The notes under the pieces were generated by a model that ran no database searches, had not been told where the DNA came from, and was given only the letters and a program-made list of their open reading frames with translations. This document shows, piece after piece, positions 9,192 to 16,720 of a DNA stretch of 64,000 bases. How positions within the stretch are numbered: the stretch's first letter is position 1; each line of letters starts with the position of its first letter. This stretch comes from Bacillota bacterium (GTDB lineage: Bacteria > Bacillota > Sulfobacillia > Sulfobacillales > Sulfobacillaceae): positions 1 through 64,000 of the forward strand of contig JAMCVM010000133.1 in NCBI GenBank assembly GCA_023475835.1, read 5' to 3'. A program made the translations under genes and the position numbers.

Positions 9192-9428
9192 CTATTCGGA
9201 GCGAACGCCAAGGGCTCGATCCAGACGGGGTCGGTTAAAGCCGACGACGACGGTGCCGTTCACGTCAATGACCGGGACTCCGGTCTGACCTGACTTTCGC
9301 TTCATCGAGTTCAGCGCACTCTCATTTTTGGTGATGTCTAGCTCCTTAAAGGGAATTTTGCGCTCCTTCAAGTAGTGCTTGACCGTCCGGCAGTGCGGAC
9401 AGGTCGGAGTGGTATAGACTGTAACCAC
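9192..9428 (-). CDS. Glutaredoxin/NrdH-like thiol oxidoreductase
   Basis: A 78-residue thioredoxin-fold protein with active site Cys10-Pro-His-Cys13, the typical TYTTPTCPHC beginning, and the GVPVIDVNG cis-proline segment near residues 52-60. Length and layout match NrdH/glutaredoxin-like mini-redoxins. Such proteins reduce disulfides or carry persulfides; here its place at the end of a sulfur operon suggests persulfide or mixed-disulfide reduction (inference). I chose the GTG at 9428, which follows the upstream stop codon by one base (TAACGTG) and has AAGGAGG 12 nt before it. A longer frame from 9467 would overlap the preceding gene and add a basic tail absent from the family. It is the last gene of the minus-strand operon. 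Confidence 0.85.
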   Translation of the reverse strand: MVTVYTTPTCPHCRTVKHYLKERKIPFKELDITKNESALNSMKRKSGQTGVPVIDVNGTVVVGFNRPRLDRALGVRSE

Positions 9429-9429
9429 G

Positions 9430-9828
9430 TTAAATCGACGCCTCCTTGACTGCATCCCGTATGACATTGGCCACTTCCGTGGCTAATGGAGTTAAAGCTT
9501 CGTTGCCGATAAGGCCCAACATAACTTCGGGTTCTGGGAATCCAATGGTCGTTTGGCCACTTTGGCGATCTTCGTAGACGACAATTTTACAGGGAAGAAA
9601 GTAGCCAGACGATTGTTCCATGTGAAGCGCCTGTTTGGCCCGGGGAGCAGAGCACACTTCGAGCACATGAAACGGAGGTTCGGGCTCTAGGCCCTTTTCC
9701 ACCAGCTTTTGATTAAGGTCGAGATGCCATAAGACGCCGAATTGCCGTAAGGACAGCGCGCGCTCTAGATCATCGATGGCAGCTTCTACCGACTTCTCAG
9801 TGGTCACCCAATAGCGGGTGGATGGCAT
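9430..9828 (-). CDS. DUF302 domain protein
   Basis: A 132-residue protein matching DUF302: YWVTTEKSVEAAIDDLERAL at the N-terminus, a conserved FGVLWHLDLN, FHVLEVCSAPRAKQAL in the middle and GYFLPCKIVVYED later. DUF302 proteins are small alpha/beta proteins often encoded beside sulfur, heme or oxygen-stress genes; their activity is not established. The two conserved cysteines (in EVCSAP and LPCKI) are kept. It lies between the DUF156 repressor and the glutaredoxin in the same operon, which supports a role in thiol or persulfide stress. The start at 9828 is preceded by a GA-rich site (GAAGGAGAGAAG). Confidence 0.85.
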   Translation of the reverse strand: MPSTRYWVTTEKSVEAAIDDLERALSLRQFGVLWHLDLNQKLVEKGLEPEPPFHVLEVCSAPRAKQALHMEQSSGYFLPCKIVVYEDRQSGQTTIGFPEPEVMLGLIGNEALTPLATEVANVIRDAVKEASI

Positions 9829-9894
9829 ACGACTTCTCTCCTTCCCAATCTAGCGGTCGCGGGACTATGGAGCGCCGGCGCTTGGCCGCCCCAA

Positions 9895-10182
9895 TTAGGA
9901 TTGTCCGGCGACCGTGCGGTCAATAACCAGACGCACAGCGTCGAGATCCCAATTGGCGTCCGGGCTCAGGTGCATGATGTGTTCGGCGATGCCACAGGCT
10001 TCCACCATGCGCGCGACCTTAGCCAGAGCCCCTTGCACTGCGGAGACTTGAGTAAGAATATCGCGACACACGTCCTGGCGACTGACCATGGATTCGAGCC
10101 CGCGAATTTGACCCTCGATGCGGCGCAGACGACGCAGTAAATCCTCTTCTTTAAGATAGACCGGGGTGCTTTCCGAACTCAC
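9895..10182 (-). CDS. CsoR/CstR (DUF156) family transcriptional repressor, unusual ligand set
   Basis: A 95-residue all-helical DUF156 repressor with the family core RRLRRIEGQIRGLESMV and DVCRDILTQVSAVQGAL. The invariant cysteine is Cys39. Copper CsoR has His and Cys 25 and 29 residues further on, and persulfide-sensing CstR has a second Cys at +29. Here +25 is Gly64 and +29 is His68, while an extra cysteine sits at +24 (Cys63). This fits neither canonical set. Because every co-transcribed gene handles sulfane sulfur or thiols, a thiol/persulfide sensor using Cys39 and Cys63 is the likeliest role (inference). The GTG start at 10182 has AAGGAGGG with 6-nt spacing. The promoter at 12733-12761 carries a palindrome of the kind this family binds, so the operon is probably autoregulated. 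Confidence 0.88.
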   Translation of the reverse strand: MSSESTPVYLKEEDLLRRLRRIEGQIRGLESMVSRQDVCRDILTQVSAVQGALAKVARMVEACGIAEHIMHLSPDANWDLDAVRLVIDRTVAGQS

Positions 10183-10201
10183 CGCGATCCCTCCTTCCCG
10201 C

Positions 10202-10858
10202 CTAAGAACCACTCTTCAGCGCTTGATGGACGGCGTCCATCAGCGTTGCTTCTGGAGCAGCTCCGGTGACTCGTGCACTGCTGTTGACGACCGTCATGGG
10301 CACACCCATGACGTTAAATCGGGTCGATAAGCGTGAAAAGATGGTGCAATCAACCATATCTGCGATAACTCGGCGCGGGTTAACTCGCGCCATATCCTGA
10401 GCCAGGCGGACCGCCTGGGGACAATAGGGTCAGGTAGGGGTGACGAAGACTTCCAAATGCAGATCGTGGTCTAGATTTTTCAGCCACGACTGTGTTTCTT
10501 CGCTAATATGAGGCGCGAGACCTATCGAGAGCGATCGCACGGTGTCGACTAACCCCCCAAACTCATAGCCGCTGGGAATGCCCAGATAGCGAATTCCCGA
10601 AAATTCTCCGTCGAACCACACCTCAGAGATCGGGCCCTGTCTCTCGTTGTCGTGCTCGGGCAAAAACTGAGACAGCGGTGAGGCGATGTCTTGGATTTGG
10701 ACCAATCCGTTCAGCGCTTGCAACTCGTCCCACAGCGCTTTCATGGTTTCGTTAGCCGAGGCATCTCCCTCGCCGCCATAAAACCGGATCTCTACGGGAT
10801 CCTTCAAGTCTTGCCATAAGTCGCGAATTTCGTCTTGAACCTTGTCGGATAGGATCAT
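10202..10858 (-). CDS. Protein disulfide oxidoreductase-like selenoprotein, UGA-encoded Sec143 (UPYC)
   Basis: Two frames joined by a single in-frame TGA (10432-10430) give a 218-residue tandem thioredoxin-fold protein of the PDO/glutaredoxin-like type. The TGA falls exactly on the first active-site cysteine: the context is EVFVTPT-(TGA)-PYCPQAVRLA, where relatives have TPTCPYCP. Downstream the domain is complete, with Cys146 and the cis-proline segment NVMGVPMTVVN (Pro187). The N-terminal fold (1-115) lacks a CxxC, which is replaced by a GGEGDAS stretch. A hairpin beginning 11 nt after the UGA with a GGUC apical loop fits a bacterial SECIS. The simplest reading is a selenoprotein; the alternative is a nonsense mutation of TGT/TGC. 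It is the fourth gene of the persulfide operon and probably reduces disulfides, polysulfides or peroxides using the selenol (inference). Start ATG 10858 follows AGAAGG. Confidence 0.8.
10402..10418 (-). promoter_or_regulatory. Candidate bacterial SECIS hairpin
   Basis: In the mRNA the UGA is followed by 11 nt and then CCAGGC-GGUCC-GCCUGG, a perfect 6-bp stem that can extend to 7 bp. The apical loop contains GGUC. The E. coli fdhF SECIS also has 11 nt between UGA and the upper stem and a GGUCU loop that SelB binds. The element lies wholly in coding sequence, as bacterial SECIS elements do. Confidence 0.75.
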
Positions 10859-10889
10859 CGAGTGGCCTTCTTTCTGTCTGTCTGGATGT

Positions 10890-11513
10890 CTAATCGATCG
10901 ACCAACGATCGATAGGATGCCCTGCCCCGAGCCATAAGGCCATGCCGCCTAGAACACTGAAGGTCGTATAGCCGCGTTCTGCCAAAAAAGCGGCACCCGT
11001 CAGACTGCGATTGCCATGGGCGCAGACGACCACGTGTTGGCGATCCTTAGGTAGTTCCGCTAAGCGCTCACTCAGGGTGCCTAGAGGGATGGTTTTGGCC
11101 CCGGGGATGATGCCGCTTCGCCATTCATAAGGCTCGCGCACGTCAATTACGCTAAAAGCCTCAAGACGGTGAGCTAGTTCATCCACGGTCACGGGTTTCA
11201 CTTGAACGGTAGCTGCTCCGAGTTGTTTCCAAGGGCCGAGCCCTTGGTCCCAGACCGCGACGACAGTTCCACCAGCCTGTTCCCACGCCTCTTTTGCGGC
11301 CGTTCCGAGCCGCGGATTGTCGGTAAAGAGTACGACGGAAGGTTCGGTGATGGCCTGTCGCACCAGTGCCGCCCAGCCTTCTTGACGAAATGGCAGAGAC
11401 TGGCTGCCAGCAATGTGCTCTTCGGCAAATGCCCGAATCAATCGGATATCGATGACCGGGAACTGATTCGATTCGAGAATTGCTTTCAGATGTTCCACGG
11501 TCAGCGTCATCAT
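10890..11513 (-). CDS. Tandem-domain rhodanese (thiosulfate/persulfide sulfurtransferase)
   Basis: A 207-residue protein with two rhodanese domains. The C-terminal domain (about 110-205) is catalytic: it has FSVIDVREPYEW and the active-site loop CAHGNRS with Cys164. The N-terminal domain (1-100) keeps FPVIDIRL and HIAGSQSLPF but has LFTDNPRLG where the cysteine loop should be, so it is structural, as in many double rhodaneses. The enzyme moves sulfane sulfur between persulfides, glutathione- or bacillithiol-like thiols and thiosulfate. It lies between the persulfide-dioxygenase-like gene and the UGA-containing redoxin gene, with short gaps (52 and 31 nt), so it is part of the same transcript. 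Two ATG codons at 11513 and 11510 are both usable with GAGGGG upstream. Confidence 0.9.
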   Translation of the reverse strand: MMTLTVEHLKAILESNQFPVIDIRLIRAFAEEHIAGSQSLPFRQEGWAALVRQAITEPSVVLFTDNPRLGTAAKEAWEQAGGTVVAVWDQGLGPWKQLGAATVQVKPVTVDELAHRLEAFSVIDVREPYEWRSGIIPGAKTIPLGTLSERLAELPKDRQHVVVCAHGNRSLTGAAFLAERGYTTFSVLGGMALWLGAGHPIDRWSID

Positions 11514-11565
11514 CGTTCCCCTCTCGTTGGATCGCCTTAGGATAAAGGAAAATCTGTTTCCACCG

Positions 11566-12312
11566 TCATGCCGTCAAATTAGCAGTGCGAATCGACTCGG
11601 CCTCCTCAGGCGGGGGTTTTAAGTATCGTAGGGTTTCTTCGACAAAAATGTCGGGATCGCTCATGTGCACGAACGGATTAAACCGACGCTCATAACCGAT
11701 GGTGGACTGGGGTCTGCGATTCATGAAGATCCCCCCACATGGCGACGAACCGTAGTGCGCCGGCCAAAGTTCGGTCCAATCCGGAAGCGTCATCAATCGC
11801 TGGATGCTGTGATATTGGTCCAATGCGGCGAGTCGAACGGCAGTTTCGCCAGCGTCCACTAAATCCGGTCGGCCAACGTCGCCGACAAAAAGACTATCGC
11901 CGGTCAGGACCGCCCACGGATCTAACCCGCGAGCCAAGTCGTACAAAATTAAGGAGACACTATCTTTCGTATGCCCAGGGGTTTCCCAGACATCAATGGC
12001 CAGCGCTCCATAGTGCAGCCGCGTATCATCGGCAAGCGGAGTGAATGCAAACACGGCGGGCGCATGGCGACTGATTCGATACGGCACCGAAAGCTCTTTA
12101 GTCAAGTCCAGAGCGCAGGAGACGTGATCGGCGTGCACATGAGTTTCTAATACCTCGATAATTTGCATACCGAGGTCGTGAGCGGAAAGGATGTAGGCCT
12201 CTACTCCGACTTGAGCAAGGGGGTCGACAACGACGCCTTGGCCACTAATCTCGTCACCAATCAAGAACGAGTTACATCCCAGGGTGGGGTTTTGAATGAC
12301 CTTCCAGATCAT
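11566..12312 (-). CDS. Metallo-beta-lactamase-fold persulfide dioxygenase-like protein (ETHE1 group)
   Basis: A 248-residue metallo-beta-lactamase-fold protein related to glyoxalase II and ETHE1/persulfide dioxygenases. It has THVHADH (His58, His60, Asp62, His63), TPGHTKDS and GDSLFVGDVGRPDL, the last being characteristic of the ETHE1-like group, and a C-terminal HYGSS histidine. ETHE1 enzymes use one Fe(II) and oxygen to turn a glutathione-type persulfide into sulfite, which rhodanese can convert to thiosulfate. Its position between two rhodanese genes supports that role over lactoylglutathione hydrolysis. The start is the ATG at 12312 (AAGGAG about 9 nt upstream). The frame extends further 5' but would overlap the upstream rhodanese gene and add residues that are not family-like. 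Confidence 0.88.
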   Translation of the reverse strand: MIWKVIQNPTLGCNSFLIGDEISGQGVVVDPLAQVGVEAYILSAHDLGMQIIEVLETHVHADHVSCALDLTKELSVPYRISRHAPAVFAFTPLADDTRLHYGALAIDVWETPGHTKDSVSLILYDLARGLDPWAVLTGDSLFVGDVGRPDLVDAGETAVRLAALDQYHSIQRLMTLPDWTELWPAHYGSSPCGGIFMNRRPQSTIGYERRFNPFVHMSDPDIFVEETLRYLKPPPEEAESIRTANLTA

Positions 12313-12376
12313 CTCCCTACGCTCCTTTCCAGTTCTTAAGGATTGGTCCCGAAAATTTGTCGCGTTATGCTTAGAC

Positions 12377-12700
12377 CTAGTCGCCCTGGGCTTTGGGACC
12401 TGGCCATCTAGCCATTCCATGTTGAAGATTTTTGACACGGTATCCGGCATGCTGTAAGTGCCGAGCGGCTATCGTGCTTCGATTGCCGGAATGGCAAACT
12501 GTGATGACCTCTTGGTGTTTAGGAACTTCTGCCATGCGCGACATGAGTTCAGTGACCGGAATGAGAACCGCGCCAAAGATATGGCCTTGTCGAAATTCAG
12601 CTGGGGTGCGAACGTCCAGGATAAACGGGCGAGGACTTTCATTCAGTCGCTCCATTAATTGCGCCCCCGTGATTTCTTCAATTTTTGGAGCAGAGAACAA
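12377..12700 (-). CDS. Single-domain rhodanese
   Basis: A 107-residue rhodanese, first gene of the persulfide operon. It has FILDVRTPAEFRQGHI, the CHSGNRS active-site loop with Cys69, and the closing HAGYRVKNLQHGMARW motif common to small sulfurtransferases of the PspE/GlpE type. It probably passes sulfane sulfur to the downstream dioxygenase or double rhodanese (inference). Translation starts at TTG 12700, which has GGAGGTG 8 nt upstream; no ATG fits. The promoter and palindromic operator lie 33-61 bp upstream of this codon. Confidence 0.9.
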   Translation of the reverse strand: MFSAPKIEEITGAQLMERLNESPRPFILDVRTPAEFRQGHIFGAVLIPVTELMSRMAEVPKHQEVITVCHSGNRSTIAARHLQHAGYRVKNLQHGMARWPGPKAQGD

Positions 12701-12732
12701 GACTTTACACCTCCAAGGAATGGTTTAATCAT

Positions 12733-12761
12733 ACTATACCCCCAAGGGTATGCGAAGTCAA
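12733..12761 (-). promoter_or_regulatory. Sigma-70 promoter with CsoR/CstR-type operator for the persulfide operon
   Basis: On the minus strand, TTGACT (12761-12756) and TATAGT (12738-12733) are separated by exactly 17 bp. A palindrome ATACCC-TTGG-GGGTAT (12751-12736) fills the spacer and overlaps the -10 by three bases. G/C-tract inverted repeats flanked by AT ends are the operator style of DUF156 repressors, and the operon encodes such a repressor at 9895-10182. Binding here would block RNA polymerase directly. Confidence 0.88.
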
Positions 12762-13018
12762 CAGTGTGGAATAGAACGCGATGAATTTTAATAAACATCA
12801 AATATCCCAAAGCAATTATCGTGTTTATAGAGCGCTTTTTCACTGTAATACCATAACGGGTATCTTTGCCATCGCTGACCCGCGAATGCATCCGAAGCAG
12901 GAAAACATCCACCCAATCACGAATCGGTAGAAGCATGTGGCGAGCCGTAAAGCCTTAGAGGTGACAGTGGGAAAGTGTGCGGGATCCGACCGGATGGTCG
13001 AAGAGGGCGGGGCGAGTG

Positions 13019-14056
13019 ATGATCGATGGGGACCTGAACCATCTGGCTCAACAAGCAGAGCGCACGGGGCGTCAGCTAAAAGCTCTGGGGTCTGGGTTGC
13101 GACCGTTGAATGACGAAGGGCCTGAGCCTCCTGTGCTCTCGGTAGTAAATTTTTCCGAGTCTAGCCGGCTTTTGGCTTATGCTGCTGACGATTTGACGGT
13201 CAGCGTCGAAGCGGGAATGACCGTGGGAGCCTTGAACCGTGAATTAATGGCCCACGGTCAGTGGATCCCAGGCTTTGATCGGGGCGGGAACGATACGTTG
13301 GGCGGTTTGGTGGCTAGCGGCCTCGACACACCGTTTCGCGGTGGGTATGGGTCTCTCGCGCATCGGGTTTTGGCGCTTCAGGTGTGGACGCCAGGCTTTG
13401 GATTCATTCGCACCGGGGCTCCCGTGGTCAAAAACGTCGCCGGTTATTCCCTCGGACGACTCTTTTGGGGCAGTCGGGGAGTGTTTGGACTCATCACTCA
13501 GATCACCTTGAAACTGGCACCGCTCCCAGAAGAAGAAGCCTGGTGGATGGTCTCCGATATCGACTCGGATTGGGTCGCTTCTCTTACCCAATGGGCCCGA
13601 CCTTGGGCGGTTTTAGGGTCAATTACCCGACGGCAGCGGACCGAGGGCATCGCGGTATGGCACGGTCGTCGAGCCATGGTTCAGCACTTAGCTGGCAATT
13701 TGGGGAAGGCACAGGATCAGCCAATGAACTTTTTTAAGGGAGACAAGCCCTGCCAGCTAACGGGCGCTGTCCCCTTGGGGGCTTGCCAGATCCTGGTGAA
13801 GGAGGTGCCGGCCGGAGTCGACCTTCTGATGGAATGGCAATCGGGTTGGTTCGTCGCTGAAAGCCTCGATCCGGAAGCACTTCAATTCCTGGCGCAGCGC
13901 ATTGAGGTGTATGCTGGCGTGGCCGTGACGTTAAGAGGAATGCCACCCATCGCGGCTCCATTTCCTAAACCCATGGCAACGATTTATCGGAGGCTTCGTC
14001 AACACTATGATCCCCGAGGAATTCTAGTCGATCCGTGGCAAGTTTGTGTTTCGTAA
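13019..14056 (+). CDS. glcE: Glycolate oxidase FAD-binding subunit GlcE
   Basis: A 345-residue FAD-binding (PCMH/VAO-type) protein without the C-terminal domain found in GlcD, as expected for GlcE. It shows LTVSVEAGMTVGALN, the GGNDTLGGLVASGLDTPFRGGYGS loop that contacts FAD, and APVVKNVAGYSLGRLFWGSRGVFGLITQITLKLAP, a signature of GlcE. With GlcF and GlcD it oxidises glycolate (or lactate-type 2-hydroxyacids) to glyoxylate and passes electrons to the membrane. Start choice: ATG 13019 or the GTG one codon earlier; upstream there is a G-rich site but no perfect Shine-Dalgarno. The gene diverges from the persulfide operon and begins the glcE-glcF-glcD operon. Confidence 0.9.
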   Translation: MIDGDLNHLAQQAERTGRQLKALGSGLRPLNDEGPEPPVLSVVNFSESSRLLAYAADDLTVSVEAGMTVGALNRELMAHGQWIPGFDRGGNDTLGGLVASGLDTPFRGGYGSLAHRVLALQVWTPGFGFIRTGAPVVKNVAGYSLGRLFWGSRGVFGLITQITLKLAPLPEEEAWWMVSDIDSDWVASLTQWARPWAVLGSITRRQRTEGIAVWHGRRAMVQHLAGNLGKAQDQPMNFFKGDKPCQLTGAVPLGACQILVKEVPAGVDLLMEWQSGWFVAESLDPEALQFLAQRIEVYAGVAVTLRGMPPIAAPFPKPMATIYRRLRQHYDPRGILVDPWQVCVS

Positions 14057-14082
14057 CTAAGCACTGAGAATGATAGAGAGGG

Positions 14083-15342
14083 ATGGATGACGGAGGGGCG
14101 AAGTTGATCGATACGAGTGTCTGCGTCCATTGTGGGCTATGTCTGCCCGCCTGTCCGACTTACCAAGAGACCGGCATGGAAAGTTCGTCGCCTCGAGGAC
14201 GGGTGTTTTTACTGGAAGCGATCGCGAAAGGCGCAGAACCAAGTCTTGAAAGTGTGCGCCAAATCGACGAATGCTTAGATTGCCGCGCCTGCGAAGAAGT
14301 GTGTCCTGCGCATGTTCCGGTGGGGCACCGAGTCGACCAATTTCGCCGGGACCATCCCCAGTGGATTCGACAATCTGGGAGTGGCATGCGTGAACAGCGT
14401 GTGGTGCGATGGCTGACCACGCCTCTGGGGCTTCATGGATTTCACTGGGCGGTGCGAATGAGCCAAGGGCCTAGGTTGCGACGACTGAGCCAAAGATGGC
14501 TGCCGCTTCCGCTGAAATCTTTGAGTCGCGGACTGCCTAAGACGATGCCGAGACAACTGGGACGGGCACGTTGGCGCTCGAAAGCGGTATCGGAGCCGGG
14601 GGGAAATCGCTTAGTCGTCGGTCTTTTTTTGGGCTGTGTCATGGATGCCGTATTTGCCACCACCAATCACCATACGGCAGATTTACTTTCGGATGTGGGG
14701 TGCATCGTCGAAGTGCCGATGAGCCAGCGATGTTGTGGGGCCTTGAGCTTTCACAGCGGAGATATTGAACAAGCAAGGCGTTTAGCCGTGGCGAATATCA
14801 AGGCCTTTGAATCCGTGGCAGAGGTGGTGGTCAATGCCGCCGGTTGTGGGGCCTTTTTTAAAGAGTATGCCGAAATATTTGCGGAATCTTCGCCTTGGCA
14901 GGCGCCAGCCAAAGCCCTGGCCGCGAGGGTAGTGGATGTTCACCAGTTTCTGGATGACCATCGGTTGCCAAATCTCGACCAGAGACCCCTTCCGGAGGCA
15001 AGATTAACGATTCACGATGCCTGCCACTTGGCTCACGCGCAAGGCATTCGCCAACCCCTTAGGGATTTATTGCTGCGCGCCGGCTACCAGGTCATAGAAA
15101 TGCCGGAGGCAGACCGCTGCTGTGGATCCGCCGGAACCTACAATTTGAGCCATCCTGCCATGGCCCACCGATTGAAGCAGAAAAAAGCAGCAGATGTCCC
15201 CCAAGAGGTCTCAGGCGTTGCGACTTCCAACCCAGGGTGCATGCTGCAAATTCAGGCGGGATTGCAGGATGCGGGACGGTTGCAGAGAGTGGCGCATACG
15301 GTGGATTGGCTGTGGGAGGCGTACCATGGAAATTCCCGTTGA
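14083..15342 (+). CDS. glcF: Glycolate oxidase iron-sulfur subunit GlcF
   Basis: A 419-residue protein with two N-terminal [4Fe-4S] motifs (Cys14/17/20/24 in CVHCGLCLPACP and Cys64/67/70/74 in CLDCRACEEVCP), each followed by a Pro. Two CCG-type cysteine-rich repeats come later (CCGALSFHSGD and CCGSAGTYNL), as in GlcF and heterodisulfide-reductase-like proteins. It carries electrons from the flavoprotein subunits to the quinone pool. Two starts are possible: ATG 14083 after AGAGAGGG, or TTG 14104 with GGAGGGG 5 nt upstream, which would place the first cysteine motif closer to the N-terminus. The 3' end overlaps glcD by 17 bp, indicating translational coupling. Confidence 0.93.
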   Translation: MDDGGAKLIDTSVCVHCGLCLPACPTYQETGMESSSPRGRVFLLEAIAKGAEPSLESVRQIDECLDCRACEEVCPAHVPVGHRVDQFRRDHPQWIRQSGSGMREQRVVRWLTTPLGLHGFHWAVRMSQGPRLRRLSQRWLPLPLKSLSRGLPKTMPRQLGRARWRSKAVSEPGGNRLVVGLFLGCVMDAVFATTNHHTADLLSDVGCIVEVPMSQRCCGALSFHSGDIEQARRLAVANIKAFESVAEVVVNAAGCGAFFKEYAEIFAESSPWQAPAKALAARVVDVHQFLDDHRLPNLDQRPLPEARLTIHDACHLAHAQGIRQPLRDLLLRAGYQVIEMPEADRCCGSAGTYNLSHPAMAHRLKQKKAADVPQEVSGVATSNPGCMLQIQAGLQDAGRLQRVAHTVDWLWEAYHGNSR

Positions 15343-16720
15343 GGAGGTTTTGGTGCAAATCGCCCAGGTGGTGGGATCCCAATATGTGCTTCGCGATGCC
15401 TCCGTTTTGGCCAGTTACGGTGCAGACGGATTTACCTTGGAGAATGTGCCGCCTCGGGCCGTGATTCTGCCTGGTAATGCCGACGAGGTGGCCGAAACCG
15501 TGCGCCTTTTAGCCGGAGCCGGGGTCCCGTTTTTAGCCCGCGGAGCCGGAACCAGTCTTTCGGGAGGAGCGATTGCCCGCCAGGGGGCGGTGATTGTCCA
15601 TCTGTCGCGCATGTCGCGGATCTTATCTGTAGACTTAAAAAACGGCATGGTGGAATGCGAACCCGGCGTCGTCAATCGGACAATTAGCCAACGGGTGGCC
15701 CCGGATGGATTTTTTTATGCGCCTGACCCGTCATCGGGCCAGGCCTGCACCATCGGAGGCAACGTGGCCGAAAATGCTGGCGGGCCACATTGCCTTAAGT
15801 ATGGGGTGACGGCAAACCACATTCTCATGGTCGAATTGGTACTGGCGGATGGCGAACGGGTCAGGGTCGGCCATTTGGCCGCCTATCCCGATCCCATCGA
15901 CTTTCTCGGTTTGATGTTGGGATCGGAAGGCACGTTTGCCGTGGTCACTCGAGTGTGGGTTCGCGTGATTCGCATACCGCCAAGCCAGAGCACGGTGATG
16001 GCGCTTTTTGACCAGGTGGCAGGGGCCAGCCAAGCGGTGTCTGCGATTATTTCGGCAGGCATTATCCCTGCCTCTATCGAAATGATGGACCAGTTGGCTA
16101 TCTCGGCGGTTGAGCAGGGCACCTACCGGGTGGGATACCCACCCGATGTGGCCGCCGTGCTCCTGATCGAGGTCGACGGTTCATCCGTCGAAGTGCAAAG
16201 TGACACCGAAGCGGTCCTGGCGATTTTGGCGAAGTTTCATCCCCGTTCGGTCCAGACGCCGCATTCGGAGGCAGAGCGGGACCTTTGGTGGGCGAACCGA
16301 AAAACCGCATTTGGGGCCATGGGCCTGATTTCACCTCGTTATTATGTCCAAGACGGAGTGATCCCTCGCAGCCGGCTGCCCGAAGTGCTGGAGCGAATTG
16401 CGGCTATCGCCGAACGCTATCGCATTCGCATTGCCAACGTCTTTCATGCCGGCGATGGGAATTTGCATCCTCTGTTATTGTATGACGACCGTGATCCCGA
16501 TCAGGTGGCACGTGTCATTCAGGCGGGATCCGAAGTGCTTCGGGTGTGCGTCGAGGTCGGCGGGTCCATCACCGGAGAGCATGGAGTGGGATTAGAAAAG
16601 CTGCAAGAGATGAGCCTGCAATTCTCTCCAGAAGAGCTTCAAGCCCTAAGAGGCTTGAAAGCAAGCTTTGATCCTCAGGGCTTGTTGAACCCAGGCAAAG
16701 TGTTGCCGGAATCCCCATGA
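15326..16720 (+). CDS. glcD: Glycolate oxidase FAD subunit GlcD
   Basis: A 464-residue flavoprotein of the VAO/PCMH family with the full FAD-binding domain (GAGTSLSGGA near residue 75, PDPSSGQACTIGGNVAENAGGPHCLKYG) and the FAD-linked oxidase C-terminal domain. That domain has the metal/substrate segment NVFHAGDGNLHPLL and the closing GSITGEHGVGLEK and LNPGKVLP. It is the catalytic subunit of glycolate oxidase, although D-lactate dehydrogenases share the fold. ATG 15326 follows GGGAGGC and overlaps the end of glcF. The gene order E-F-D differs from the D-E-F order of E. coli. No terminator is obvious downstream. Confidence 0.93.
   Translation: MEIPVEEVLVQIAQVVGSQYVLRDASVLASYGADGFTLENVPPRAVILPGNADEVAETVRLLAGAGVPFLARGAGTSLSGGAIARQGAVIVHLSRMSRILSVDLKNGMVECEPGVVNRTISQRVAPDGFFYAPDPSSGQACTIGGNVAENAGGPHCLKYGVTANHILMVELVLADGERVRVGHLAAYPDPIDFLGLMLGSEGTFAVVTRVWVRVIRIPPSQSTVMALFDQVAGASQAVSAIISAGIIPASIEMMDQLAISAVEQGTYRVGYPPDVAAVLLIEVDGSSVEVQSDTEAVLAILAKFHPRSVQTPHSEAERDLWWANRKTAFGAMGLISPRYYVQDGVIPRSRLPEVLERIAAIAERYRIRIANVFHAGDGNLHPLLLYDDRDPDQVARVIQAGSEVLRVCVEVGGSITGEHGVGLEKLQEMSLQFSPEELQALRGLKASFDPQGLLNPGKVLPESP

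Noticed and set aside
10890-11513. Second selenocysteine or catalytic cysteine in the N-terminal rhodanese domain
   Set aside because: The loop reads LFTDNPRLG with no Cys or UGA, so the domain is simply non-catalytic, as is common in double rhodaneses.
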